DNA of 64,000 nt, from assembly GCA_900074885.1 (NCBI GenBank), contig FJUW01000048.1, forward strand, positions 486,073 to 550,072, read 5' to 3'. The stretch is from Rhynchosporium graminicola. Taxonomy: Eukaryota; Ascomycota; Leotiomycetes; Helotiales; Ploettnerulaceae. The translations under genes were made by a program, and so were the position numbers. This document shows, piece after piece, positions 1 to 11,116 of this stretch. A model generated the notes under the pieces. The model made no database searches. It had not been told where the DNA came from and worked only from the letters and a program-made list of their open reading frames with translations. Position 1 is the first letter of the stretch, and each line of letters opens with the position of its first letter.

Positions 1-225
1 ACCCACCGCATCAGCGAGGGCAATAGTTGTATCGCCTTGCCCACAGCCTATCTCCAAAACATGCGAACCAGGATGGACATCCCAGTAGGCGATTAGCTCC
101 TGGCGATGAGCGAGCTGAGACATGAGACTTGGAGAGCTGCTGGTTGGGTCAGTGCGGTTCTCGACGAAGTGGAGTGCTAGTTCTGCAGTTGTGGTTTTGT
201 GCTTTGGTGGAGGGCTTGAAGACAT
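1..225 (-). CDS. SAM-dependent methyltransferase, N-terminal part (runs off the window)
   Basis: The minus strand reads openly from an ATG at 225 to the window edge, giving 75 residues. After a short polar N-terminus comes the segment HVLEIGCGQGDTT (about residues 55-67). This is the glycine-rich motif I of class I (Rossmann-fold) S-adenosylmethionine methyltransferases, with the acidic residue before GCGQG. The region just before it (SQLAHRQELIAYW) resembles the lead-in helix of UbiE/Methyltransf_11/25 proteins. The rest of the catalytic domain lies outside the window, so the substrate cannot be stated. The start is the first in-frame ATG and fits the usual distance to motif I. The family is secure; the specific function is unknown. 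Confidence 0.8.
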   Translation of the reverse strand, partial: MSSSPPPKHKTTTAELALHFVENRTDPTSSSPSLMSQLAHRQELIAYWDVHPGSHVLEIGCGQGDTTIALADAVG

Positions 226-729
226 TGGGAGGGATTGAGGGCTTGTGAGGAAATCAAATGTGAAGGAAGTGGATGATGGGCGAGGGTGTGATTGAGTTAA
301 AGGGCGGAGTTGAGGGAGGATCCGATGTGAGTATGAAATGCTTCGTTTCGAGCAGCCGAGCCTTGGCTTTACATGTAAACAATCTCGCACTAGGCTTGTG
401 TATTTATCAGCACCCAAGATAAGAACTACCTATGATAAGCGGCGGATTTCGTATGTGGGAACGATGATTCAATTCACTCAGTGACTCACCTGCGGACATA
501 GGCGCGGTTGAGATGCATATAGTCACGTGATTGAGGTTTTTGTAGTATAGAGTTGTGTTCCGCATGGCGCAGCATCAATTACGCGAGAAGATTCCCTGCA
601 CTGGCTGGGGTCTGATACTCACGTGGGAGCGTTGTCGCACAGCTCCCATACCAGAAAATACTTCACAGGGTCTGAGTCACTGGGTGACTCAATATCGCCC
701 GCTTTATTCCTTTAAACGAAAGAGGCCAA

Positions 730-760
<31 letters not shown>

Positions 761-782
761 AAGAAGAAGAAGAAGAAGAAGA
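730..782. repeat. (AAG)n microsatellite
   Basis: A perfect AAG/GAA trinucleotide run of about 17 units lies between a host-like A/G-rich segment and a GAGAAGAGA tail. It would encode poly-Arg, poly-Lys or poly-Glu depending on frame, but no flanking gene uses it, so it is a simple sequence repeat. Confidence 0.95.
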
Positions 783-917
783 GAAGAGATATGATCAGAT
801 TTCCTCGAGTCAAAGGAAAATTCATCAGTTCTCGGCCAAGGCGACTGACCAGATACAATTCAGGAGCGCCATTGGGTACGAATTTAGAAACGCGGACAGA
901 ATACTGCTGTCCAGCCA

Positions 918-1224
918 CCTAAACTTTTGATGGCTTTGATAGAGTATTGATCTGAATGCACATGGAAATTCCCATGGCGCTTTGTCCGAGATGAGTTTGC
1001 CTATCCTCAACTGACGTGAATCCATCCAAAAATCCTAGAGAGAGCAGAGACCAAACTTGATGAGCGCGGTGGAGATAGTTAACTATTTCGAAAGTCAGTG
1101 ATCGACACCGGAGATTCGAAGAATGGCTCATGTTTTTCAGGAGCTCGATTGCCCCCTCGGGACTCGACCATGTGAAATAAATGGGCGCGGCCAAATATAA
1201 GACGGGATTTCTTGAGCTTCAAAC
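918..1224 (-). pseudogene. Possible degenerate fragment of a fungal hypothetical protein
   Basis: On the minus strand about 100 codons are open between a TGA upstream of 1224 and a TAG at 919-921. The composition is protein-like (for example PIYFTWSSPEGAIELLKNMS), but the frame has no ATG near its beginning. The segment vaguely resembles fungal F-box/2EXR-like hypothetical proteins, where a phrase of this type precedes a run on conserved leucines. Further minus-strand open segments follow in other frames, down to about 712. It may be the decayed remnant of a gene or pure chance. No function is claimed. Confidence 0.2.
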
Positions 1225-1647
1225 GTGCCTTACGGCCGGCAAACGCGGTTTTGAATTCTAGTACTCGGAGTCATGCCGTAATTGAGCCTCCGCGCCGAGA
1301 ATGTACGAAAGCGGAGGAGTAAATCGAAAAATGCGATGTCGTAGAAATAAAATCGGCAGATTTTCGATTGCTCAGTTACGGGGTTGACTGAAGGGCGTAT
1401 CTGGGTCTTGGCTGGGAACGTGGCTGGTATGAGATACTAGGTAGGATAAGGTAAGATTTCCATATTTGAAAAAAATGTAAAGAGGGAAGACAGATGCTGA
1501 TAATTGGTGATATCTATTAGGGAAAGCAATGATAGGGTTATATTTTCATTATTAGGCAAATGTATAAGTAAGATACCTATGGTGGACAGAAGACAGTTTG
1601 ATGCCGGGAAGGAAGATGGTGCGCTGAATTGATCGAGCTGAAACATA

Positions 1648-2046
1648 TCAGGACTCTAGAATCACCCGCACCGGAGGGGAGATTTTGGTTCGGAGTATGG
1701 TGCAATAAGTAAGTACTAGAGTACAGATACTTATCTTGTAAGACATGTCTTGCAATTTGCACTTTGATAGCTTCCATTCAGCTTCCCCCAAAGGGAAAAT
1801 CGATTCCTTCCAGCAATATCCGGAACTCTGCATCTTCTTCTTTTGATCTGTCTTGCAAGTTGGAGGATTTGTCGTCTCGGTTATCTGTAAAACAATGTAT
1901 TCTTGGCTTCCAGATAAGCAAGTTCTCCTTCTACACTCGTCTTTTGCTGCATCCCAATTCTCTATCCGGACATGGATTCCCCTTTGGCGGTTTGGAACCG
2001 AGATGCTTTGTTTTTGCTGTTGATCAAGGCCGAAGAGGAAGGTCAT
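1648..2046 (-). CDS. Unrecognised 132-residue open frame (doubtful)
   Basis: This minus-strand frame has a true ATG at 2046 and a stop at 1648-1650. The predicted product is polar, with several cysteines and no signal peptide, transmembrane segment or motif that I recognise. A plus-strand frame of similar length overlaps it, so coding potential is ambiguous. It lies in the long methyltransferase-PDE spacer. I list it only because it is the longest ATG-initiated frame there. Confidence 0.15.
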   Translation of the reverse strand: MTFLFGLDQQQKQSISVPNRQRGIHVRIENWDAAKDECRRRTCLSGSQEYIVLQITETTNPPTCKTDQKKKMQSSGYCWKESIFPLGEAEWKLSKCKLQDMSYKISICTLVLTYCTILRTKISPPVRVILES

Positions 2047-3047
2047 GAAGCGAGCTTGGGTTTAATTGCCGATGCTGACCGGCCCAACTACGCATTAGTA
2101 GCGATGATCTGGGTATCCCGGTAGTGGTCGGGGACGTTGAGCACTAGAAGAAGCGTGGAAGTATATCGGCCCCGTATTAATATGGGTATTGATGGTCGAC
2201 AGACGGATTGGCAGAAATCCCTGGAAGTCATGAAGACAAGGTGAAAGTGTGAGCTGGAGGATAGGTAGATGAACAGAGAGCGATGTAACGGGGCGGGTTT
2301 ACCTCCCACATCGCCAGACTCCGAAGTAGAAAGAGAATGTGGGATCAGAGACTACCCCTCATTCATATGGTACCTCTGATATAGATAGTCCTGAACCTAC
2401 TCCGTATCTATCCATGGTATTTATTGCGTTGTGAGGCTGTGAATGAACCATAATATATGACCGGGCATAATCAGTGAATCCTCGAATAGTAATATACATT
2501 CCATACCTGCACAATCGAGATTGGTTACCGTCGAGTTGCACACACACTAGAGCGGTATAGGAAAGTGATGATAACAGGATAACAGATCATACTTTGTTTT
2601 GCCACGCCATTTCGAAGCTTTAAGCGGGCATTCCACGGCTTCTGGAAGGTTTGCTGCAGTCAGTCACTAGGGAGGGAGGGTGCGGCAACTATGTAGATTG
2701 AACCAACCAACCAATCACAGGAGTATAATGAGCGAGAGTTGGAAGAATACAAAGAACCCAGGGTCCACGCCCGTGTCCATCCATGTCCATCCATAGTCGA
2801 TGAGTGACTTCCAGTTCCAGTTCCTGCGCCGTATGAGAAGGGAAAGGAAAGCGTGCCTTTTGATCACAATCGCCGGCCAAGGATCCAAGGATTCTCCCTC
2901 CACGTCCAGCTCCATCTATCACGGCTGACCCGAAGAACATTGATTGCCTGCCCCTCCGTCATCTTGAACTCCAGATCTCATCTCATCTCATCTCGTGCTT
3001 ACTCAACTCATCTCGAGCTCACACACGATCACATACTTCGAACACCC

Positions 3048-3112
3048 CAGACCAGACCAGACCAGTCCAGTCCAGTCCCGTCCAGTCCAGTCCAGTCCAG
3101 TCCAGTCCCGTG
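3048..3112. repeat. CCAGA/CCAGT pentanucleotide repeat array
   Basis: Tandem CCAGA units change into CCAGT and CCCGT units over about 65 bp. It is the first of four different short tandem repeats packed into about 460 bp upstream of the phosphodiesterase gene. Confidence 0.9.
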
Positions 3113-3198
3113 TGCTGTACAACCTTCCTGCAACTCGACCTGCAACCCCCTCAATGCTCGCAGCTCCATCTCGAGCACCACTGCGACGATAGAATACA

Positions 3199-3242
3199 TT
3201 CGTTGCGTTGCGTTGCGTTGCGTTGCGTCGCGTCGCGTTGCA
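3199..3242. repeat. GTTGC/GTCGC pentanucleotide repeat array
   Basis: About eight tandem units of CGTTG, passing into CGTCG variants and back to CGTTG. The period is five, like the array at 3,048, but the unit is different. Confidence 0.9.
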
Positions 3243-3416
3243 GCATTCGACTCGACCTTCCTTCTACGACCGGGATGAATACTTATACTTATACTACCTG
3301 CTGCTGCCTTGTCCATCGACTGTAGCGCAACACAGCATAGGTAGGGCCTACAGCGCAGCAGCACCGCTCGACTCAGACATTCCATTCCATCGCCATCGGA
3401 CTTCCTTTTCCCGCTT

Positions 3417-3512
3417 TGCTTGCCTGCCTGCTTGCCTGATTGCTTCGCTGCTTGCTTGCTTGCTTGCTTGCTTACATTCTGCATTCTGCATTCTGCATTC
3501 TGCATTCTGCAG
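3417..3512. repeat. CTTG/CCTG tetranucleotide and CATTCTG heptanucleotide repeats
   Basis: A degenerate CTTGCCTG/CTTG tract is followed directly by about five copies of the 7-mer CATTCTG. Together with the arrays at 3,048 and 3,199 it forms a repeat-rich leader region of the downstream phosphodiesterase gene. Confidence 0.9.
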
Positions 3513-4191
3513 CATTGCCTGCCCTGTCGTGCCCTGCCCGGTGATTGCGCGCATTGCGACTTCGAGTCCCATGTCATCCGTGACACCTCTTTCAATTACT
3601 GTACTGTACTGACCTGCTAGACGGATCGCGCCAAACCCGCAGGCCTCCCTTGCCGCTTTATTTCCTTTTCCGCTTTTTGTGCGCGTATAATCAGCCTACT
3701 CCTGCACTTGTGGCCCGGATTGCTCATCTAATCCGGGTTTCTATCGAAGAAGTAGTTGTGGTTGGAAGAAGGGGAACAAGTACCTACCTAGACAAGGCAC
3801 ATCTGCAGCCAAGTCCCGTCCTCGACTTCAGCCCACCCTTCCCTGCAATCGCGAAACATACCCATTTCTCACTGCTCCCGGCTCCCAGCTCCTCAATAAC
3901 CAGACCACCATCTGCACCGAATTTCCGGACGATCAGAGCGCCCTGAACCGTCGAACAAAGATCGAAAACGTCGCAAGTCCTTCGAGCCCAAGTCTCGACG
4001 AGTCTGGAAGCTTGCGCTCGAGCCATTCCTCCCTCACCAGTGCGACACGGCCCATCTGTACGAAGTTCGCAATACCGGCTTGGAACCAACTCTTTGCATC
4101 CTCTCTAGACATAATAATTTGACTAATTTACCAATATCGTGGACGACTCGACGGTACAGAGATTCGCGCTGTCGCGGTGCGCGAAGCAGTC

Positions 4192-7100
4192 ATGGACTAC
4201 GCTGCATGTAATGTGGTGTATGTCGATCGCAGCGCATGTGAGGATGGATTGGTAAAGAGAGAAGATGCGACACCTACGGCTTCAACAGATGACGTCCACG
4301 GTTATGCAGATGGCCATGCGCCGGTCCAGATCCCCAACGCGGTAGACTTGAATCTGCAGTCTCTACTTGGTACATTCAGTGAAGGTGTGTTCCCAACTGT
4401 CTTTTTGCATTATCATCAGAATACTAATTATTCTAGTACATGTTTGTACGTCTGGAAAAGCGTGTATAGCAAAGCTCTCCGAATTGAATCAGTCATCAAT
4501 TGTCGAATTAATACCCACCCTCGTCTTAATAGATATCCCATACGAAGATCAACTCGCGGAAAGGCCCTCGAGAGAAGTACGGACTCCGTCTCCTGGATCT
4601 CAGCAACAAATCGACGGGATACATGAGGATTCGGTAGACCAGGAGGCATACGGGCTCAACCTATTACAGTGGATAGCGTCCGAGATACAATACCAGAGTC
4701 TTTCGAGGCTTGTTGTGCCGGTTGCAGTAGTCTCCATTCCAGAGCAAACTTCTTTGTTAGAGATGTCGAGGGGTAGAGCCAATTCGCGATCAGAAGGTCA
4801 ATTAAGCTACACATCTTTTCCTTCAAAGAAACGGGGCGGCTTGGTAACGCCACTCGACCCAACGAGAACAGTTAAGTATTTGGACAGTGGTGCCGTAGAT
4901 GTTTTGACGAGTCCACTGCTTAAGGAACGTTTACCAAGTCTTGCCATTCACGCATACCGAGCACACAAAGATGCTTCAAAAGAGCACAGAGCACTGATGG
5001 AAATGAAACGGGGAAGAAAGCGATCTTGGGTTGGTGTGGATGATCAAAAACCATACGCGTACTTACGTGAAGCTATGGTCTCAGGGCTGATGGATGGAAT
5101 TTGCAAGCTTGGGGGAGATGAAGAGCCGCTGGCACCAATTAGGATATCAATCGCCTTGAATCGTCGAGAGAGAATTGCAGCGTCCATCGGGTCCTGGCAT
5201 TTCTCAGCGCATGATTTTACTGACGACGAGCTCCTACATGCGGCGCTACTTATGCTACAGCATGCGCTCGCGATGCCGGAACTTGAGAGGTGGCGGATAT
5301 CTACAGGTAAGTGGCAGCTCCTTTGTGGTTATGTTTCGGATAATTGTACCCCCATGCTGATACCCGAAACAGATCATCTCACGGCTTTCCTGGTGGCGAG
5401 TCGATCCGCGTACAATGCCTTTGTACCTTATCATAATTTCCGTCATGTTGTCGACGTCTTACAGGCCTGTTTCCACTTCCTCGTCCAACTTGGTCGGTTG
5501 CCCTCATATCCCAATTCAAGCCACTCGTCAGATCCTCCCCTCTCACCCATCGCCGCTCTAATCAGACCATTCGATGCTCTCACTCTTCTTATCACCGCCA
5601 TTGGGCATGACGTCGGTCATCCAGGTGTGAATAATGCCTTCCTGGTCACGCTCAATGCCCCACTTGCTCAACTGTACAATGATCGCTCAGTACTCGAGTC
5701 ATTTCATTGCGCGGCGTATTCTCAAATCCTTCGAAGATATTGGCCGGCAGCTTTTCAGGGGACAGAAATGCGACAACTCATGATTAGCTCCATCTTGGCG
5801 ACTGATATGGGTTTACATTTCGAATATATGAAAAAGCTCGGATTTTTACAGGAGAAGTTATTCGAGAACGGAGGGACTGACGGATGGAATGGCAGGCTCA
5901 TCGAAGAGCAAAGAACCTTAGCTTGTTCTTTATTAATCAAATGCGCCGACATCAGTAATGTGGTATGTACTCAAAAGGATCTTAGTTGACTTTGCTAATA
6001 ATGAAAGGCACGCAAATATGAAGTTGCAGCTCAATGGACTCAGATATTGACGAATGAATTTTCCCGACAAGCTTCCATGGAGACAGATCTTGGCATTCCT
6101 TCAGCGTTATTCGCAACACCCACAAGAGCACCAATAGAGCTTGGAAAATCGCAAATAGGATTCATGAACATGTTCGCCATACCATTATTCCAAGGTGTCA
6201 CGGACATCATGCCGGAAATGGCTTATTGCGTAGAAGAACTTCATCGAAACAAGGCTGGTTGGGAGCAGACGATCGCCGACGAGCAGGAAAGAGCGAGGAA
6301 AGACAGTGATGATTCAACGATTAAGGACGGCACGTTTTCCCCACGTACCATGAGCTTGGCCAATCCTTCTGATGCAAGTTACCAAAAGGTAGGTAACGTT
6401 GTACATCCGGACATGGACCTACGAAAAGCTCTACTCAACAAGAATCCCTTTCCATTGAGCGGTTTCGCTGAAGAGAGCGCAAGACATCACGCTTCGCTAC
6501 CGGATATCTCACCTGGCTCGACAGTACCCTTGGTGGAAGAGTCAACGGAAGAAGAAATTCCATCGCCAGGTGATGTAGTCTTAGGCTCGAGCTCTCGCCG
6601 CTCCTCGAAACCAAGCCAGCTGCAACTAAGTTTCGCCACAACAAGCGCTCCCGGTCGACTCGACCACTCGAGCCAGGATCCAGCCCTAAACCGAATCGTC
6701 TATCCACAGTCACAAGCTAATGGTGTATCGGTGAATCATAATTCTTTAGTAACCGATCCTGTTCTTATGGATACTCCGACAACACAGGAACCTAAAGCTC
6801 AAGAGTCAGACAAGCAGCGAAGTAGTGACGGAACGGAAGGAAGTAGTTCCGCGGCCGGAGACTGGACTAGTCAAGCTACAAGTGCCACTACAGGAAAGAT
6901 GCCATTAAGTCCAAGTACGCAAGGAACGAGTATCATGTCCGATTCGGATTCTGTCGAGAAAGGTGGCAATTCAAGTCAGATCCTCACGCCGACTGGTACA
7001 CCAAGTGGCAATAGACACCGACAGTACTATGATGGAAGGAGCTCAAGTAAAGATTCTACGCACCGAAGTAAGAGCGAAGGAAGTGGAGAGGGAGAGGAAA

Positions 7101-7282
7101 GTAAAGCTGCGAGGGAAGTGGAAACTAAGGGCGTGGGAGAGAAGGCCTTTGGGAGATTGAAGAAGAAACCTAGTCGGTTTAGGATGAACTTCTGGAAGAG
7201 AAGCAAGAGCTCTAGTCCGCCTCTGCCTGGTGGTGGGCCGGGGAGGGTGAGGAGTGAAGACGGGATGGAGCAATCGGTGTGA
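4192..7282 (+). CDS. PDE2: High-affinity 3',5'-cyclic-nucleotide (cAMP) phosphodiesterase, PDE2/PdeH type
   Basis: The gene hydrolyses cAMP to AMP and so limits cAMP/PKA signalling. The model has four exons: 4192-4384, 4437-5306, 5373-5962 and 6008-7282 (975 residues). Introns of 52, 66 and 45 bp have GT...AG ends; the second is a multiple of three but is supported by GTAAGT and by restoring the continuous family sequence (ISTDHLTAFL). The HD-type catalytic domain spans about residues 350-590. Metal ligands are visible as YHNFRH (374-379), GHDVGHPG (432-439, the PDEase_I signature HDxxHxG) and the aspartate of CADISN (D547). The N-terminal 300 residues are the less conserved fungal PDE2 extension. 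Residues from about 650 on are Ser/Thr-rich and probably disordered, ending in a basic patch (LKKKPSRFRMNFWKRS). Start choice: the ATG at 4192 opens MDYAACNVVYVDR, which looks like fungal PDE2 N-termini. The upstream spacer carries unusual tandem repeats. Confidence 0.93.
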
Positions 7283-9046
7283 ACCGAGCGATACCTATAC
7301 GACTCGAAGAACAACGGGTCCATGAACGATAACACGAGCCAATCAGATTGTGGAGTTCCGCCACCAGAGGCTGATGGGACGAAGGTGGAAGAAGAATTGT
7401 ACGATTACGGCTTCGCTCACGATCTCGCTTGTACATGTTGTACTGAGCACCATATTCATTGTCATTGGGATACTGACCCGATGACAATAGAGGAGAGGCA
7501 GAAGCAGAAGCCGAGGCCGAGGCCGAGATCTCATGTCACAGCACAGTGGGGTCATCATGAAATGGGTGTCAAGCGCTTTCGGTCTGGGTACCACTCATTC
7601 TTGCTCCTATGGCCTATCACCTACTCTGAACCCAGACAACATGGCTTTAAGGCGCGGCTGAATGTATGACCTCGATGGTGGATGAAGATTGATTTAGTGG
7701 GGAAGCCATGGTACTATACCAAGAAAGTGTCTGGTGTTTGAAACGACTGATGTGTGAATGTGTATATATGGGAAGCATGAATAGGTTGGGAATGACAGGG
7801 TACCTAAGTGACTTCTTGTACTTCAAGAGCAGGGAGAGATATGTAGTCAGGTATAGAGTAGTCAAAAGAGATAGACATCTATCGATCTTTTTCTCAACTC
7901 GAAATGAAAAACTCAAATCAAGCCAACCCATTTCTCAACTTTTTTTTTACATTTTTCTCTCAGAGAAAAGCGAGATTCAAGTAAGAGTAATAAAAGCGAC
8001 CGAGGAGAGTATCGAGCGATTAACCCATCATACAAATCTACAATACTCTTCTCTTCCCTATCTATCATATGTGGAGGCAGTTAAGACAGCTAGCTGCTAA
8101 GCTAGCAGAGTTTTCATTGTTTACATCAGACTCGCTTAATGCATTCCTTCTCATTCTACATAGATGACCCCCCACCCCGCTTAACCCCCCACCCTCGCGA
8201 TAGCCGGTAAGCCGGCAAGCAAGCAAGTTAAGCACCTTACGCTACCTACTACCTAGTGCTGTGGTACAAGCGCAGGCTTTCCATACTGACGCTCTAGGTA
8301 CAGTAGGCGGCGGCGATAGAATAGGACGCACAGGTTCGTAGATTCATGAGCGAGCGAGCGAGCGAATGGGGGGTGAGGGGTGAGGGGTGAGAGGGATGGG
8401 CAGGTAAGGAAGTTATTTTGTTATACCTAGGTGTAGATGGAGGGAGGGGTTTGATGGTTTGGGTTTGGTTTTGGGTTTGGCGAGGTTGAGTTTGAGTTTG
8501 TTTTGGGGGGTTTGGTGTGTTGTGTTGTGTGTTAAGTGTGTTGTGTTGGGTGGTGGGTGTTAGGGTGTTGGATGATGATTGATGAATAGTGAGTGTTGAG
8601 TGATGGATGTTAGGGTGATAATTGATGAATTGAAATGAATGTGTGAAATCTTGCGCTTTCGTTATGGGCTGGTGGAGGGGAGGGAGGTTTGATTTCTTTC
8701 TTCGTTTAGTGGGGGAGAGGGAGATTATGGGGTTTTCGGATATGAGATGTTGTGAGATGGGTGGGCCAGATGTAGATATGTAGATATGTAAATAAGGGGA
8801 GGAGGGAGGATTGAGGAGTGTAGTAACCTGTGTATACATGTATGTTTGTATTCGTGTCTTCCAACGGGTATCTTCCATCGCCTCGCCGCCGTACCTAATA
8901 AAACCCAAAAAGAAAAACTTCGCCCAGCAGACTCCGTTCGCACTCCATGAGTACAACCAACCAAGCCCGAGACATCTTCTCTTCATCTCCACCTTCATTT
9001 GCTTCAACCTTGCCTCCTTCCGGACCAGAGTCAAAATCCAGTGGTC
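7283..9046. other. Convergent intergenic region (PDE 3' end / acyltransferase 3' end)
   Basis: The phosphodiesterase (plus) and acyltransferase (minus) end towards each other, so this spacer holds both 3' UTRs. Scattered open frames of up to 246 codons are low-complexity or lack an ATG, and none resembles a protein I know. The main structure is a strongly strand-asymmetric G+T-rich tract at about 8,335-8,840, described separately. Confidence 0.6.
8335..8840. repeat. G+T-rich, strand-asymmetric low-complexity tract
   Basis: For about 500 bp the plus strand is almost purely G/T/A with very little C. It contains GAGC repeats, GGGGTGA repeats, GTGTTGT repeats and GATGGATG-like runs. The minus strand is correspondingly C/A-rich and gives Thr/Gln/Asn/Pro-rich nonsense frames. 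It could be a transcript leader or trailer or a degenerate minisatellite; I see no gene in it. Confidence 0.7.
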
Positions 9047-10475
9047 CTAGTACTGTCTACCATAAAGCACAACATTCCAAATCTTCGCCCCAATGTTCGC
9101 CACAAGTGCAAAAGCAGCAAGCACAACGAATATATTCCCCACTTCCAAGACACTCTTAAGCTTGACTTCCGTCTCGATAAACTCATCATTGCCCTTGCCA
9201 ACCGAGACACCATTCGTCGCCTCTTTAGCAGCTGGGAACCTGCCGGTAGTGAGGAAATGGTCGATGAAACTGTCTTTCTCATACCATCTCTCACGGAGCC
9301 ATGCTTCGAATTTCTCGGCATTGTCAAGTGGCATGTCTTTGATGGCGAAACGCCGCCAGTACATGTTGACGGAGGGAGGGGCGCGGCCCTGTAAGTACAT
9401 TGAACGAAGGGTGAAGAGGTCTTGGCCGAATTCGCCACGGCTGTGTTTGTAATGATTAGTTCCTACTTTGGTTGAGACTGGATGAGAGAGGGATAGAGGC
9501 TTACGGAACTCCTTCATAAGCCAAAGTGCAGTCATATACCCAATCCACGCTCCCCTTCAGTTCATTCAAGCAGAAAAATGATCCAGTACTTCTCGGCAAA
9601 AGCATGTGTTCCATATCTCTGATGCCTTGCTTCTCAGCCCATGCTGCACTCTTGATCCTCCCATTGTCGCTTGCATTCGTTCCTTCAGGGAACAATAGTA
9701 GCCACATCGGATCGAGTCCTGAAGTTCCAGACATGGGCCCTGCGTGGACTTCTTTCAATTGCTGCAAACGATGTGCTAGTCGAGGTTGGTCTGTCGACAT
9801 CTTCCGTGACATGAATATGAAGCCGTAGAACCGCATCCCCCATCCTACGACTGGTACATGTTTCAGCGACTCTTTTAGTATGATATATATATGCCCGTGC
9901 ATATGAGGGCGGTTTGTGTATGCGATCCACCATAGGTAAAGCCAGTCGGAGTATAACTGTGAATCCATACATGAGTAGGTTTGGACAGGGTGAAGGAAGA
10001 GGGAAGGGTGTACCTGATGATTTGCTATCATAACAATACGATCTGGGAAATGGCATTCTACTCTTCCATCTGCCGTCATTCTCAACTGCCCTGCTACAGA
10101 GGCATCACCGCTTATCCTCACAACTGTAGGAGCCCACCATTTCGTTAAAGTGGTAACAAAGATACCGAATGATTGTTTGGTGAGTGCCATGTAGGCGTAG
10201 TATAAGTCTTTATTGATCCAATAAAGGGGTAGGCCCAGGAATTGGGTTGCGACAATCCTACAAGTATCAGTTTCATGATCAATAGACAAAGAATTGTATT
10301 TCACTTACGTGCAGCATGACGAGAAGAAGTAGAGAATCACTAGCAACAGTCGCAGTACCTGCACAGGCCCGGAGTGCTTAATATGTCCGCCTGGATGCTC
10401 TGTATCTACCTTCTCTTCAGTAGTCGGCGCCTTCGTCTTCGGAGAAGCATTCCTTTGCCTGAGTCCCGTCGCCAT
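9047..10475 (-). CDS. Lysophospholipid acyltransferase family protein (LPLAT, CST26/YDR018C-like)
   Basis: The product should transfer an acyl chain from acyl-CoA to a lysophospholipid or lysophosphatidate at the ER membrane. Exons on the minus strand are 10475-10309, 10257-10014, 9956-9505 and 9440-9047 (418 residues). Introns are 51, 57 and 64 bp, and the 57-bp one is in phase. A hydrophobic segment lies at about residues 42-60 (LRLLLVILYFF), followed by the catalytic NHxxxxD motif as NHQLYSD (135-141) and FPEGT (226-230), the PlsC block III. LYSDWLYLWW and HGHIYIILKESLKHVPVVGW are typical of the fungal CST26 and LCLAT1-like subgroup. A second hydrophobic segment lies near the C-terminus. 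I chose the ATG at 10475 rather than one at 10634 because the upstream stretch is not protein-like for this family. The gene is divergent from the NAD kinase. Exact acceptor specificity is not evident. Confidence 0.9.
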
Positions 10476-11116
10476 CTTTGCTGTTTCTGCAGAAGACCTG
10501 CTTCTTGTGCTCCTTGTACTCGTCGATGCAAATATTCGGCCTGGTGTCTCAGCCCACACGCCCTCCAGCTCCTCAAAGCAGACTGTCGCGTGCGTGCCCG
10601 ATGATTCCGTGCCACTGTTGTACGTGCCTGTCAAATGACTGCGATGCCACTACTTCGATTCGTGTATGGTTTGATACGAACAAGTTTCCTGGTCAACAAG
10701 ATGACTCCATCCTTTCTTTTCAGGCCTTTGTCATCCTCTGGACTGTTATCGCGGAGCTCCTCTGACTAGCAGGTTGAGGACTAACTGAGCACTATACCTA
10801 GGCAGCTCGAGCTAGATACGTCAGGATCCTCGATGCGACTCTAAAATGCGGGTACACTATCCTTATCGCCGCGATAAAGCCATCCCTGCCCTTGCCATTC
10901 AGATTTTAGACTTCACAGCACGTCAGAAATGAGCATCATGATACTAATGGGAATTCCTGTAGACAATGGAACTGCATAGATACACCATCTTCAGCTTGGT
11001 TTGCGGCAACAAATTTTCATAATGACCCCCCAAGAACCTCTACGGCAAGCTTCCCTTTCCGGCTAAAGGTTGACAGATAATTGCTCTTTTTGTAAACAAT
11101 AACACTACACGCGATC
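10476..11116. promoter_or_regulatory. Shared divergent promoter region, acyltransferase / NAD(H) kinase
   Basis: Only 641 bp separate the two start codons, so the promoters of the minus-strand acyltransferase and the plus-strand NAD kinase must lie here. I see no clear TATA box or known operator. The short frames crossing it are not protein-like. Co-regulation is possible but not shown. Confidence 0.5.

Larger units (their letters stand above)
226..4191. other. Long intergenic region, divergent promoters of the methyltransferase and PDE genes
   Basis: About 4 kb separate the methyltransferase start (minus) from the phosphodiesterase start (plus). I see no convincing intact gene. The stretch holds a GAA/AAG microsatellite, a degenerate coding-like fragment near 918-1224, an unrecognised 132-residue frame on the minus strand, and a cluster of short tandem repeats at 3,048-3,510. 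C+T-rich blocks at about 2,850-3,600 and 3,780-4,090 are typical of fungal promoters and 5' leaders and probably belong to the phosphodiesterase transcript. Confidence 0.6.

Noticed and set aside
555..794. Open frame ending in a long arginine run
   Set aside because: The frame is generated by the AAG microsatellite; the part before it has no protein character.
3048..3512. CRISPR-like repeat array
   Set aside because: Repeats are 4-7 bp direct tandem units without spacers in a eukaryotic genome.
2853..3612. Several overlapping frames of 65-188 codons on both strands
   Set aside because: They are produced by the tandem-repeat leader region, which stays open in many frames because the repeats lack stop codons.
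8560..8620. TTAGGG motifs as a possible interstitial telomere
   Set aside because: Only two isolated TTAGGGTG words occur and there is no tandem array.
8294..9034. 246-codon minus-strand frame
   Set aside because: It has no ATG at its start and is mostly Thr/Gln/Asn/Pro low complexity from the G/T-rich tract.
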